Shown piece by piece: positions 47,799-59,511 of a stretch of DNA of 64,000 nucleotides. The translations under genes were made by a program, and so were the position numbers. Origin of the DNA: Leptobrachium leishanense. Taxonomy: Eukaryota; Chordata; Amphibia; Anura; Megophryidae. The stretch spans positions 50,426,153 to 50,490,152 of the forward strand of contig CM019069.1 of the NCBI GenBank assembly GCA_009667805.1. The letters run 5' to 3'. The notes below the pieces were generated by a model. The model was not told where the DNA came from. It did not search any database and saw nothing but the letters and a program-made list of their open reading frames with translations. Every line of letters starts with the position of its first letter. Positions within the stretch are counted from its first letter, which is position 1.

Positions 47799-48690
47799 GC
47801 AGGCAGTATGGTTGAGAGCAGGAATAGTTGTCAAAATGCAGGCAGTAGGGTCAAACCCAGGTAGATAATAGCACTATAGTAGATAATAAACTAGCTCAGA
47901 TAAAGGCAATTAATATCTGAGCAAGGACTCACTGTGCTGCTAGGCCATTTATTGCAATATCCTCATGAAGGACAGGTTTCATCAGGAAGTCCAGGTTGCG
48001 TTACTAATGTCTGGCATCCTAAATGTTGGTGATGTTGTATGCAGGCATGATTTCGGTGTCTAGTAGTAAGAATGGTGGAGCGCGTGGATCACCATGGATT
48101 GGATCTGTGCTCCGTTGAGTGTGAGTACGAGTGGAAAGGGCAGCCTGCCGACACTATACTGCCTCATGTCTAGTCTATTCTCTGTGCTTCTCTCCTTCTT
48201 ACAATTATATTTTGACTAAGAATGAGTCTGTGAGTTATAAAAGGTGTGATGTGTTACAGTATCCTGTACAGTTCTCTCTATGTAAACAAGCAAACCAAGG
48301 CTTTTAGAAGACCATGCTTGATGGCATTAGTGTCATAATAAAGTTTAGAAGCAAGGGACAGATACACAATGGAGATGAGACGGCTGGGCTGAGGCACATC
48401 AAAATAATTTGCCCAAGGCTCCTGAAACCCTCAATTTGACGCTGTCATCAAATGTTGCAATGCCTAAGAAATAACAAAATGGGTCTCCATTGAACACAGG
48501 GATCTTTGGAGACTTGAGTATATATATATATATATATACACTATTATTTCTGGAAAGCAGGGGCCAAATCACAACCGTTATGCAAAGCACAGAGCTTGAT
48601 CTGCACAGCATAACGGCTCGAGTGAAGTGCTTCATTTTACAACATCCGATTACATTCGAGATGCAAGCTCAGCCTGAGTCTCAGATGTAG
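47799..48690. other. No gene; TA microsatellite
   Basis: Contains (TA)n at about 48520-48538. Nothing else identified. Confidence 0.5.
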
Positions 48691-48699
48691 CAGCTGCTT

Positions 48700-49155
48700 A
48701 CCGTACAGTAATGTCTCCTATACTTTGTATGGGAGACGTTAATGGGCCCCTAGCAGATGGTGAACGAGCTAATCCAACCAGCTTCCTTGCCATCTGTGCA
48801 GAATAATTTCAGCCACAATCACTCAATACATCAATCTAAATCCACCTAAAAATCCCATACTTACCTCAGATCCCTCAGTGCAGAGAGCGGTGAGTTCTGC
48901 ATCTTTCTTAATCCACGGGCAAAGGAACACTGGGGACAAATAGTTCACAGTGTAACTCTGTGTATCCCTCCATCAACCCGGGCGGATCTCACTTAAGCAA
49001 GCTCTGCAAGAGCTCACGTGAGATCACGTTTGTCTCCTCGGAGTCCTATGGATTCCTGGAACTGATACAGAGCTGTTTAGCGCCGCTGGTGTTATCACCC
49101 TGTGTCTCAGATGTATTACACCTCTAGCTGCTGGCAAAGCGGCTCAGTCATAACG
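48700..49155. repeat. Possible M5-type MITE
   Basis: Blocks ctcagatccctcagtgcag and ggagtcctatggattcc resemble those at 15.9 and 53.57 kb. Ends not defined. Confidence 0.4.
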
Positions 49156-49329
49156 TGGACATTAAAGGCGAGCCACGAAAAGGAAAGCGTCAGAAGCAAA
49201 CATTTTCCATATGTGTCCTACCTTTAACGTCCGAGTTGTTATGTGACCCCAGCTTTTTCTGGCGTGAAATTCCTTTTGTTTCCATGGAATGTGATCAAGA
49301 ATTTGCTAGTGAGTTACCTGTAGACAGGT

Positions 49330-50070
49330 GCGATTCGTCTTGGCATGAATTGCATTTCAAGGAAAAAAGGTGTCATCTGCGCTCGTTTCTATGTGTTCCA
49401 TGTACAACCAAACTGATGTTTTTGTTTGTTTTTAATGGCCATTGCAACGTAAGCTCACTCGCCACTTCACGGCACCTCTTTACAGAGTGTGTACCTAACA
49501 ATTGTAACCAAAAGGCCGCTCTACTGAGCAGCTCCAAGCCCCTCCTGCTGCTTTTCAGCCAAGGAGAGGCAGAGATGGTGGGTTTTATTTATACACGCAC
49601 CAAACACTTCCCATTTGGGATCAAAAACAAAAACATGGAAAGAGGAACAGCTGCAGAACGACGGACTGGTGTTACACGCATGATATACATAAATACATAA
49701 AAAATGGCGTCGCGCCCATACTCACCGGAGCGGCAGCAACTGCCAGGAGTAACAGCCCAGTTAATGTATAAAACATAACAAGGAAAAAAGGTGTCATCTG
49801 CGCTCGTTTCTATGTGTTCCATGTACAACAAAACTGAGGTTTTTGTTTGTTTCAATGGCCATTGCAACGTAAACTCACTCGCCACTTCACGGCACCTCTT
49901 TACAGAGTGAGTACCTAACAATTGTAACCAAAAGGCCGCTCTACTGAACACATAGAAACGAGCGCAGATGACACCTTTTTTCCTTGTTATGTTTTATACA
50001 TTAACTGGGCTGTTACTCCTGGCAGTTGCTGCTGCTCCGGTGAGTATGGGCGCAACGCCATTTTTTCTGT
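49330..50070 (+). repeat. Dispersed repeat R1, tandem copies plus an inverted piece
   Basis: Two direct copies of the gtgtcatctgcgctcgtttc unit (from about 49365 and 49790), 94-96% alike by eye. An inverted copy of the start segment follows: 49705-49820 and 49949-50068 are reverse complements (both contain taacagcccagttaatg or its complement). The result is a foldback of ~120 bp arms. Confidence 0.75.
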
Positions 50071-50079
50071 ATTTATAAA

Positions 50080-50518
50080 TCGCATTTCGTCTGAAATTTC
50101 AGCGATTCGTATTTCCGAACTATTTCCGAAATACGAATCGCACACAATCACAGGAAGTATTTCCGAAATACGAAACGCGTATCGGCTGCATCCGAAACAA
50201 ATCGATATATAACAAATCGATTTGTTTTGTTTCGTATTTCAGCACCACAGGCCAAATAGATTCACTTGTTTAACCCTGTCAAATTGAAACACTGAAATCA
50301 GGTTATTTCACAATTTCAGTGCAATTCGGGAAGTCTGTAAACAGGGGAATCCTTCATTAGTTCTCTATGGGACAATTTCAGTGCCGCATCACACCATATG
50401 CACCATATTTCGCTGTCTATTGGCTTGTGGTGCTGAAATCCTAATTGATACAAAAAGAAATGAAATTTCGGATGAAACGATCCAAAACGAAACAAACTTT
50501 TCCAGCCTGCACATGTCT
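50080..50518. mobile_element. Truncated relative of the TAGACATGTGCA hAT-type element
   Basis: Right end tgcacatgtcta (50506-50517) matches the terminus of the 42991-44460 element. The body has repeated cgaaatacgaa and aaatcgatttgtt palindromes like the subterminal sequence there. The left terminus is missing. Confidence 0.6.
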
Positions 50519-50520
50519 AG

Positions 50521-52182
50521 TTACCTGGGTCAGTTTAAGTGCCCTTGCTCACAAATCTCAGCTCTGATAAGAATAGGGGTCTACGTGTTTATTGTTGACT
50601 CATATAGTAGGTTGTTAAATATAATAAGACTTTATAGATATGGTTATACAGGTACGGCAGGCTCACAGAGATGTGATCATCTCCATTTTGTACCACATTG
50701 CACCCGTGATGCTTCAGAAATGCAGTGATAGATATGGCCCATAGAATGACTTTAATTAGAATTACCCTCAGTAGCAAGAAAACACTATTCCTTCCAAGCC
50801 AATCCCTGCTCGATAATTCTGGGCTAAAACAGATTCATGAAAATACTGAAAAAGGTAAAAGTCGACAGGGACGTTCCTTTCTTTTAATGCCACATTTACT
50901 ATTTTGCAAAGATTAAATTATTTATTCTTTTCCTGGTCTTTAAAGGTGTTGCTTTTCCATAAGACATTGAATGGCTTAATGGAAGACACTTTATTTTAAT
51001 CATCTGCAATATCCGCGATGAAGATATTCGCCTGATCTATTTTTTTTCCTGCTGTATTTGTTCATCCTTTGAGATCAGTAATGGTACAACTTTACATTTA
51101 TTGATAACTCTGTTCTGTGAATACAGATGCCACGGTTTATGAAAGTCGTTGACGGGGTAATCATATTGTGAGACACTCCATGCTTTTGTAGTAACAGCTG
51201 TTGAAGCCACACATGCTGGTATCTACCGGGAATATGTGTTTGTTACTATCCTGGGTACACAATAAATGAAAGGTGCAATAAAACACAAGCTAACATTTTA
51301 GAAAATCCTTGCAACTCTGTGAACTTTATTGCAAATCTCAAGTACTTTGATCTCTGTCCAGTACTTAAATCTTAATTATTGAACTAATTGCACAGACTAT
51401 GTTCATTTTCAGTGGTAATAGTTCTGTGATTAGCCGCTGTGTTCAATAGCGGGATTATACTTTAATTAAGAGGGCTGTTAACCTTAAAATTGCTGCAGCG
51501 TAAGATTAACCAGAGCACATGCCATAAGTGGATCATAGCAAGATTTTGAGAGAGTCCAAATGCCACATCAATCACAGGAAAATAAAAACTGTCCGCGTGT
51601 CGGGTTAACATTTAATAAAATAAAGCAAAAATGAAACATTTGAATGTTTAAGATATTTTTGGAACACATTCACACTTACATTTACTGTCTCATGCTGAGG
51701 GCATAATATTTCTCAGCATGTAGCTGAGCCTCCCTTTTCTTTGTAGACAGTTTTACAACTTGTTCACAAAACAGGATATAGGAGATGATTTAAATTGGCT
51801 GATACATGGCTCGTAGCTTAATGAACTTCAGAGCTGGTATCCATTATTAAAATATCCTAGAGACGAATGAACTAATCTAAAGCCAGTATAATAAAAGAAC
51901 AAAAAATAATATTCTTGTGATAAGAGAGGCAAACAGTAAATTGCTTCATTGCCCGGAGATCTTGATATATGTGCCGGCAGTGTTTTACCTTACTTTATAA
52001 AAATCTGACTGGACAGCTGACTGGGTCATATCAACATAAAAGAGACACTTAGAAAACATTAACATGACACATACAGTTTATTATGTTATAGATATGCAGG
52101 GACAGCTATATATTATACAACACAATATTCATATTATATCACAGTTTCATAAGATTTGCAGTGATTCTGTGTTTATTGCTTA
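50521..52182. other. No gene recognised
   Basis: AT-rich unique-looking DNA. The 50930-51240 stretch is non-repetitive and less skewed. No coding evidence. Confidence 0.5.
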
Positions 52183-52186
52183 TTAA

Positions 52187-53386
52187 CCACTTGGCTGCTA
52201 AGGACGCGCTGAGAGCGTCCAGCCAAGTGGTTCTCCTGTGCTATGGACACGCTGAACGCGTCCTAGCACAGGAGGCAGCAATCAGCCGGGATTCCGGCCA
52301 ATTGCTGCGCCCCCCCCGGTGCGGGCTGACATCTTGGATGTCAGCCCAGCACTCCGGGACCCCGGCGGGCACAATAGGTGTCATCGCGCTAGCACAATGA
52401 CATCTATTTCAGGCCCCCCCCCCCATGAGTGCGCGGAAGGTGCCTGAAAGGGAGAAGGGAGGTCCTTTGGACCTTTCTCCCTCCCGATCGGCTCAGGGCT
52501 GCGGTGAAAGTCAGGCACCGTTTGGAAGGGAACAGCCTGCCCTTCCAAACGGTGGCTGGCTTTAACCCCTTGGGGGCCGGATCATGATCCTCTCTTGGAG
52601 CTGGCCGACATCTTGGATGTCGGCCAAGATTCCAGGAACTCCCCCTGATGACTGGTGTCATCGTGCATAGCGCCATGACGTCAGTTTTGGAGTTAACCCC
52701 TAGCTGCCACCAATGGTGTAGATAGGGGGTTCCAATGAACCTTCTATCTCCCGATCCATGGAGGCTAGGGGTTAATGTTTGGTATCGTTGGATCGGTCAG
52801 AGCATGGCCTTTCCAACGATACCAAACATGACTATGGTAAAAGTTAAAAAAAAAAAAAAAATGAAAATATAAAACTATTAAAAAAATAATAATAATAAAA
52901 AAATATATATATTTTTCTTTGTTTTGGTTTTGTTAATGCAGCAATATTGTTCCCATTTAATTTATAATGTGAACAATGATTCTGCACTAATGATTTTTGT
53001 ATGGGGTGCGTTTGTTAAAAATAGCGTAATTTTCCCCCCCAAAAAAGTAACGAGTCTCTATTTCTAATTTTTTTAACAAGCACAACTCATAAAAAATATA
53101 ACCGCAAATGCTCGCAAGTTAAAATGTGAAAAAAACACTTTACACATTGTAAATTATTGAAAATTTCAATTTTATTGCATTTTTTGTTATAATATTCAGA
53201 TAGGTCATGACGTATACATATAATAATGATATATTATGAATCTGCCGAGTCTGCCAGAAAGAACGATATATAACATGTCTGCGTCATATAATAAAATATG
53301 GCTTGAAAACACATTTAAACATGATGAGCGAAACCGGTAAAAATGAGCTTAGCACACAGGTGTGAAATGGCTCAGCAGCAAAAGGG
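52187..53386 (-). mobile_element. piggyBac-like TTAA element P4, reversed
   Basis: 1200 bp between TTAA (52183-52186) and TTAA (53387-53390). Hairpin half first (cttggatgtcagccc, cgacatcttggatgtcgg, gatagggggttcc), then the AT-rich half ending cagcagcaaaaggg. The hairpin-side terminus ccacttggctgc differs from the ccctttcgctgc of P2 and agrees with P3 (ggaagtgg). Confidence 0.92.
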
Positions 53387-53390
53387 TTAA

Positions 53391-53880
53391 GGGTCCTATC
53401 ATGTACCTGTAGCTAAAGCGGGGACACTAAGGGGAAAAATTTGCAGTCGCAAATTTCCCCTTAGCATCCCCGTTTTACAAGTGGATTATGAGGCAGGCGC
53501 TGAATCCAGCAACTTTTCGTAATACTGCCACTAGCCTAGGATGCTCTGGATCTAGGATGCGTTGTTGTGAGCAACCCCTCCTGGAGTCCATAGGATTCTA
53601 TGGAGGCTTCTGCTGCCGGTTCACATGACCTTCAGGATTTCGCCTCTCACGAGATCCTGCAGGTCCGCGAAGTGATCGCAGAGGAAGTCTTGGACTTTTT
53701 TTCCCCAGTCTCACTCTGCTCTCGGCGGCCAGAAGCAGTGGAGAAGCATTCTCCCCACAGGATGTGAGTATCTGATTTTTTTTTGGGGGGGGTTCCATCT
53801 GCTGCTGAGTCCGGAGAAGTGGTATCAGTTTGCTACAGCATAGAGCTGTGATTAACTTTTCAGTTAGCCACAGCAGTGAG
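53391..53880. repeat. M5-type MITE abutting P4
   Basis: Starts gggtcctatcatgtacctg immediately after the TTAA of P4, with a ggggacactaagggg/ccccttagcatcccc palindrome at 53418-53473. Contains the gagtccataggattctatgg block. The right end is unclear. Confidence 0.5.
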
Positions 53881-54094
53881 TAATTTTACATAGTTATATA
53901 GGCTGAAAAAAGACATGCGTCCATCGGGTTCAGCCTCTCCCACATAACCGTGAAAAGTTGTGCCCGAATGCAAACCCAAGGTGGATAATTGGAGTGGGGG
54001 TCTCTTGCTCCACAGCCCCAGCAGTCACAAGTGAATAAAGAAACTCCAGAGTCCACGATAAATTTCAATGGATTTAATCCAACAACAGGAAAAA

Positions 54095-54132
54095 AGGCAA
54101 CGTTTCGACCATGACTGGTCTTTGTCAAGCCT
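54095..54132 (-). ncRNA. Degenerate hammerhead-like motif, left Penelope-like copy
   Basis: Mirror of 57970-58007 with identical sequence. Stems and GAAA are kept; core bases are changed (TTGACAA in place of CTGANGA). Confidence 0.5.
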
Positions 54133-54637
54133 AAAACACAATGACAGAACAGGGAATAAATAGCACCACAGACTGGTTAAGCAATCAAACAATCATTGCA
54201 ACCAGTCCGTGTGTGCCAACCCAACAATTAAAAACAATAGTCTACAATTGGATACATCGATTAACATATTAACTTATGTAATTATATATACAATGCTTAT
54301 TAACATACAATAATTGGCGATGAATTGTAGAACAATGCCTATGAGAGAAAGAAGTGACTTAGTAATTATAAATGTGAAGGTAGAGGATTACCCCTCTACT
54401 ACAAAGGGTCTAGGTTGACCCCATAGTGAAAATTTACTACCCTGAGAGCCAAAAAGCATGATGTATTCGATCTAGGGGTCTGACTCATAATAGAAGACTA
54501 ATCCATCCACAAACCCATAAGTTACCTATCCCATGAACACTATTATCTGACACAGATAGGTTACAGATACGGACTGTCATCTAGGGAAGGGAAAAGAACA
54601 AATCTATATGTCATAGAGAGGTACTGCCGTAGCGTAT

Positions 54638-56290
54638 TTATAAAAAGGGTGAGAGATCTGATTCTCTATTAAGGCCATGTGGAAAGAGAGTATTAAGATG
54701 ATGGATCCAATATAATTCTCTCCTTTTAAGTAATTTTTCTCTGTCCCCGCCTCTTGTTAACTTAGGCACCTCATCGATTACCTGGTAACGTAACTGTGAG
54801 ATATCATGTCCACAACGTATAAAATGTTCGGGGACCGGGAATTCAATCTTTTTAGTTCTGATGTCTGACCTGTGTTTAATAAAGCGATTTTTAACTTTCT
54901 GAGTGGTCTCGCCCACATATATCAACCCACACGGGCATTTCAATAGATACACCACGTATGTAGAGTTACAGGTAAAATAACCTTTAATTTTAGACTTCCT
55001 CCCAGAGTGTGGATGGACAAAGGAATCACCACGTATAACTGCATTGCAACAAGAGCAACTTAAACATGGGAAGGTTCCATTCCTGGGTTTACCAAAAAAG
55101 GGTGTTCTGCCTGTATCTTGTCCAAACTCTGCTTTAACCAGCGTCTGTCGAAAAGATCTCCCCTTCTTGTATGACATTAGTGGGATGGTCTGAAACTCTG
55201 AAATATCAGGGTATGCATCCCTTAAGATGTACCAATATTTGCATAAAATATTTTTCACTTGTGAAGTATGGGTTCCATATTTGGATACGAATGGGATCCT
55301 ACCGCAACTTTGGCGTCTCTGAGGGATTATAGGTTGATTGATTCTGGTACTTTCTCTACTCAGGAGTTGTCTCGGATAGCCTCTGGCTCTGAACCTCTCG
55401 ATCATCTCCTCAAGCCTCTTGTCCCTACTTTCAGGCAAATCAACTACTCTATTGACACGCACGAGTTGACTCCGTGGGAGCGAATTGAGTAGTGTAGGTG
55501 GATGCGCACTATCATATCTTAGCAGGGAGTTCTTATCGGTAGGTTTTCTGTAAAGATCTGTCATTAATTTGCCATTCCTTTTGACAACCAGAGTGTCTAA
55601 AAAATTGATTTGTGTAAGACTATTGAAAACGATTAAATTTTATTCAAGATTGAACACAAATTAACAAGACAAAGAAATAGCGTTTAAAACCAAAAAGAAG
55701 TGATATGAGATCATAATTTCTGGCAACAAAATAAAAGTCTTAAGTCGTTTAAGACAGAGACTCTTTTGTTAGGTTTCTTCAGGGTCCACAGTTAGAACTT
55801 AATATTGAGGCTTCGAGGGTTTCAACAGTACCCATTAAATTGAAAGGTGAAATGGAGGGACACCATATAAGGGTATATACATTTGAATAGATTGTGCCCC
55901 TTCTTTTTCAATTTGTGTAAGACTACATGACATAGTAAACTTGATGGAGGTGGATCCGTTATTAAGTATACTGAGAAATTCATCTAATGTGTCTCTAGTA
56001 CCCTCCCATACAAAAATAATATCGTCTATATAGCGAAACCAATGATGGACATATTGAAAAAGGTCGCATTTATAGACTACATTTTCCTCAAATTCGGACA
56101 TGAAGATATTGGCATAGGTGGGTGCTACATTAGTACCCATGGATGTCCCCCGTATTTGAGTATAAAATACTCGATCAAAAAGAAAAAAGCTGCCACCCAA
56201 CACCACATCCAACAAGTCCAAAAGAAATTGCAATTGATTATCAGAATAACCCAGATCAGCAAGAGCATGTTTCATAGCCCACCCACCCAC
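54638..56290 (-). pseudogene. Penelope-like RT/GIY-YIG polyprotein, 5'-truncated, interrupted
   Basis: Reverse transcriptase joined to a GIY-YIG endonuclease. The upstream part (from about 56290) begins inside RT and shows TQIRGTSMGTNVAPTYANIF and FRYIDDIIFVWEGT, the YIDD box being the catalytic core. After SLTQI the frame is broken by a 289 bp insertion (55622-55910) and resumes before MTDLYRKPTDKN (55564). The 308-residue downstream part carries a cysteine cluster (FPCLSCSCC, residues 165-173) and GIY-YIG: VVYLLKCPCGLIYVGET (204-220), R227, H231, then RELYWIHHLNT (282-292, Glu) and HGLN, ending at 54638. The cysteine motif before GIY-YIG is typical of the Neptune/Poseidon-like branch. RT fingers and N-terminus are absent. 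Cannot yield full enzyme. Confidence 0.93.
55622..55910 (-). mobile_element. 289 bp insertion with 14 bp target duplication
   Basis: Flanked by ATTTGTGTAAGACT (55608-55621 and 55911-55924); the other Penelope-like arm keeps the empty site (about 56480-56493). On the minus strand it runs toward tgaataaaatttaatcg at its 3' end, with a gtcttaa/ttaagac hairpin. It looks like a truncated retroelement tail; 14 bp matches the duplication of the host Penelope-like insertion. No poly-A. Confidence 0.8.
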
Positions 56291-57465
56291 CTATGCCAAT
56301 ATCTTCATGTCCGAATTTGAGGAAAATGTAGTCTATAAATGCGACCTTTTTCAATATGTCCATCATTGGTTTCGCTATATAGACGATATTATTTTGTATG
56401 GGAGGGTACTAGAGAACACATTGATGAATTTCTCAGTATACTTAATAACGGATCCACCTCCATCAAGTTTACTATGTCATGTAGTCTTACACAAATCAAT
56501 TTTTTAGACACTCTGGTTGTCAAAAGGAATGGCAAATTAATGACAGATCTTTACAGAAAACCTACCGATAAGAACTCCCTGCTAAGATATGATAGTGCGC
56601 ATCCACCTACACTACTCAATTCGCTCCCACGGAGTCAACTCGTGCGTGTCAATAGAGTAGTTGATTTGCCTGAAAGTAGGGACAAGAGGCTTGAGGAGAT
56701 GATCGAGAGGTTCAGAGCCAGAGGCTATCCGAGACAACTCCTGAGTAGAGAAAGTACCAGAATCAATCAACCTATAATCCCTCAGAGACGCCAAAGTTGC
56801 GGTAGGATCCCATTCGTATCCAAATATGGAACCCATACTTCACAAGTGAAAAATATTTTATGCAAATACTGGTACATCTTAAGGGATGCATACCCTGATA
56901 TTTCAGAGTTTCAGACCATCCCACTAATGTCATACAAGAAGGGGAGATCTTTTCGACAGACGCTGGTTAAAGCAGAGTTTGGACAAGATACAGGCAGAAC
57001 ACCCTTTTTTGGTAAACCCAGGAATGGAACCTTCCCATGTTTAAGTTGCTCTTGTTGCAATGCAGTTATACGTGGTGATTCCTTTGTCCATCCACACTCT
57101 GGGAGGAAGTCTAAAATTAAAGGTTATTTTACCTGTAACTCTACATACGTGTGTATCTATTGAAATGCCCGTGTGGGTTGATATATGTGGGCGAGACCAC
57201 TCAGAAAGTTAAAAATCGCTTTATTAAACACAGGTCAGACATCAGAACTAAAAAGATTGAATTCCCGGTCCCCGAACATTTTATACGTTGTGGACATGAT
57301 ATCTCACAGTTACGTTACCAGGTAATCGATGAGGTGCCTAAGTTAACAAGAGGCGGGGACAGAGAAAAATTACTTAAAAGGAGAGAATTATATTGGATCC
57401 ATCATCTTAATACTCTCTTTCCACATGGCCTTAATAGAGAATCAGATCTCTCACCCTTTTTATAA
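56284..57465 (+). pseudogene. Penelope-like RT/GIY-YIG polyprotein, right copy, frameshifted
   Basis: Plus-strand twin of the minus copy, truncated deeper: it starts at the PTYANIF point of RT and keeps HHWFRYIDDI. Relative to the left copy it has lost one T near 56395 and one G near 57151, and differs by small compensating indels near 56412. The resulting frames are 56307-56507, 56339-57163 and 57151-57465. It lacks the 289 bp insertion, so INFLDTLVVKRNGKLMTDLY reads through. GIY-YIG (LKCPCGLIYVGET, RELYWIHHLNT) is complete but out of frame with RT. No functional product expected. Confidence 0.92.
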
Positions 57466-57969
57466 ATACGCTACGGCAGTACCTCTCTATGACATATAGA
57501 TTTGTTCTTTTCCCTTCCCTAGATGACAGTCCGTATCTGTAACCTATCTGTGTCAGATAATAGTGTTCATGGGATAGGTAACTTATGGGTTTGTGGATGG
57601 ATTAGTCTTCTATTATGAGTCAGACCCTAGATCGAATACATCATGCTTTTTGGCTCTCAGGGTAGTAAATTTTCACTATGGGGTCAACCTAGACCCTTTG
57701 TAGTAGAGGGGTAATCCTCTACCTTCACATTTATAATTACTAAGTCACTTCTTTCTCTCATAGGCATTGTTCTACAATTCATCGCCAATTATTGTATGTT
57801 AATAAGCATTGTATATATAATTACATAAGTTAATATGTTAATCGATGTATCCAATTGTAGACTATTGTTTTTAATTGTTGGGTTGGCACACACGGACTGG
57901 TTGCAATGATTGTTTGATTGCTTAACCAGTCTGTGGTGCTATTTATTCCCTGTTCTGTCATTGTGTTTT

Positions 57970-58007
57970 AGGCTTGACAAAGACCAGTCATGGTCGAAAC
58001 GTTGCCT
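57970..58007 (+). ncRNA. Degenerate hammerhead-like motif, right Penelope-like copy
   Basis: Stem I aggc (57970-57973) with gcct (58004-58007); TTGACAA (57974-57980) where CTGANGA is expected, plus an extra A; stem II GACC/GGTC (57982-57985, 57992-57995) with a 6-base loop; GAAA (57996-57999); stem III self-complementary ACGT (57999-58002), then T58003 at the cleavage position. All three stems are kept while two core positions (C3 and G8 in standard numbering) are changed, so catalysis is unlikely. It sits ~65 bp from the 3' end. Confidence 0.55.
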
Positions 58008-58375
58008 TTTTTCCTGTTGTTGGATTAAATCCATTGAAATTTATCGTGGACTCTGGAGTTTCTTTATTCACTTCTCCCACATAACCTACTGCTGTTGATC
58101 CAAAAGAAGGCAAAAACCCAGTCTGAAATGCTTGTCAATATGCAACATACTGGGAAAAAATTCCTTCTTGACCCCAGAATGGCAGTCAGATTTCTCCTTG
58201 GATCAAGAAGCTTTTACCCACATATTAAATATTATAACCCTTAATATTCTGTGTCTGCAGGAAGTCATCCACTCGTTTTTTAAAAGTCTGTACAGACTCT
58301 GACCCAACCACCTCAACAGGCAGAGAATTCCACAGCTTTATTGTTCTCACCGTAAAAAACCTTCCTATGCCTTAA

Positions 58376-59511
58376 CCCTTTCGCTGCTGAGGCTTTTCAC
58401 ACCTCTGTGCTGAGGTCATTTTTACCGGTTTTGCTCATCATGTTTAAACGTGTTTTGAAGGCTTATTTTAGTGTATGACCCAGACATATTCTATATCGTT
58501 CTTTCCGTCAAACTCGGTAGATTCATAATATGTCATTATTATATGTATACGTTATGTCATGTCTGTATATTATAACAAAAAATGCAATAAAATATGTATT
58601 TTCAATAATTTACAACGTGTAAAGTGTTTTTTTTCACATTTTAACATGCGAGCAATTGCGGTTATATTTTTTATGGGGTGCGCTTGTTAAAAAAATTAGA
58701 GATGGGGTCTCGTTCCATTTTTTTTTGGGGAAAATTACACGATTTTTAACAAACGCACCGCATACAAAAATCGTTAGTGCAGCATCATTGTTCACATTAT
58801 AATTGAAATGGGAACAATATTGCTGCATTAACGAACCAAAAAAAAGAAAAAAAAAATGTTTATTTTTTTTTTATAATTTTTTTAAAAATATATTTTTATT
58901 TTTAATTTTAATTTTAATTTTTTAAAAAAAACTTTTTTCACTTTCGAGTTTGGTATCGTTGGAACGGCCATGCTCTGGCCGATCCAACCATACCAAACTT
59001 TAACCCCTAGCTGCCACGGATCGGGAGATAGGGAGTTCATTGGAACTCCCTATCTCCACCGTTGGTGGCAGTTAGGAGTTAACTCTAGGACTGGCGTCAT
59101 CGTGCTATGCTCCTCAGGGGGAGTTCCCAGAGGCTTGGCCGACATCCAAGATGTCGGCCAGCTCCGGGAAAGGATCACGAACCGGCGCTTTTCAGCGCCG
59201 ATTCGCGATCCAGCTCCCCAGGGGTTAATGCCAGGCACCATTTGGAAGGGCAGGCTGTGCCCTTCCAAATGGTGCCTGGGTTAACCCCCGCAACGCCGCC
59301 GATCGGGAGGGAGAGAGGTCCGAAGGACCTACCCCCTCCCTTTCAGGCGCCTCCTCCGCACATGCGGGGGGGGGCGCCTGAATTAGGTGTCATCGCGCTG
59401 CCGCGATGACACCTAATTTCATCGGCGGCGGCTCCGGATGCTGGGCTGACATCGAGGATGTCAGCCCGCACCGGGGGGGCCAGCGATCGCGCGTCCTCCG
59501 CATGGAAGTGG
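58376..59511 (+). mobile_element. piggyBac-like TTAA element P3
   Basis: 1136 bp between TTAA (58372-58375) and TTAA (59512-59515). Starts ccctttcgctgctgagg and ends cgcatggaagtgg. AT-rich half then hairpin series, as in P2 (gatagggagttc, gccgacatccaagatgtcggc, gctgacatcgaggatgtcagc). Inserted in the LINE relic. Confidence 0.93.

Larger units (their letters stand above)
53950..58072. mobile_element. Penelope-like element pair in inverted orientation
   Basis: 4.1 kb flanked by a 14 bp direct repeat TCTCCCACATAACC (53936-53949 and 58073-58086). Left copy on minus (54029-56290), right copy on plus (56283-58073); 5' sides meet near 56285 and 3' ends point outward. An ~80 bp extension (53950-54028) lies only on the left. 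Arms are about 99% alike by eye. The pairing of a longer and a shorter truncated copy in inverted orientation is known for Penelope insertions. RT, cysteine motif and GIY-YIG domains are described in the gene entries. Confidence 0.93.

Noticed and set aside
47414..47815. Overlapping open frames on both strands
   Set aside because: GC-rich Harbinger-like MITE; frames are a composition effect.
49155..49700. 181-residue open frame
   Set aside because: Lies across the R1 repeat, whose other copies do not keep the frame.
55720..55800. Hammerhead motif in the 289 bp insert (CTGAAGAA on minus)
   Set aside because: A core-like CTGAAGA is present but GAAA is absent and neither stem I nor stem III pairs.
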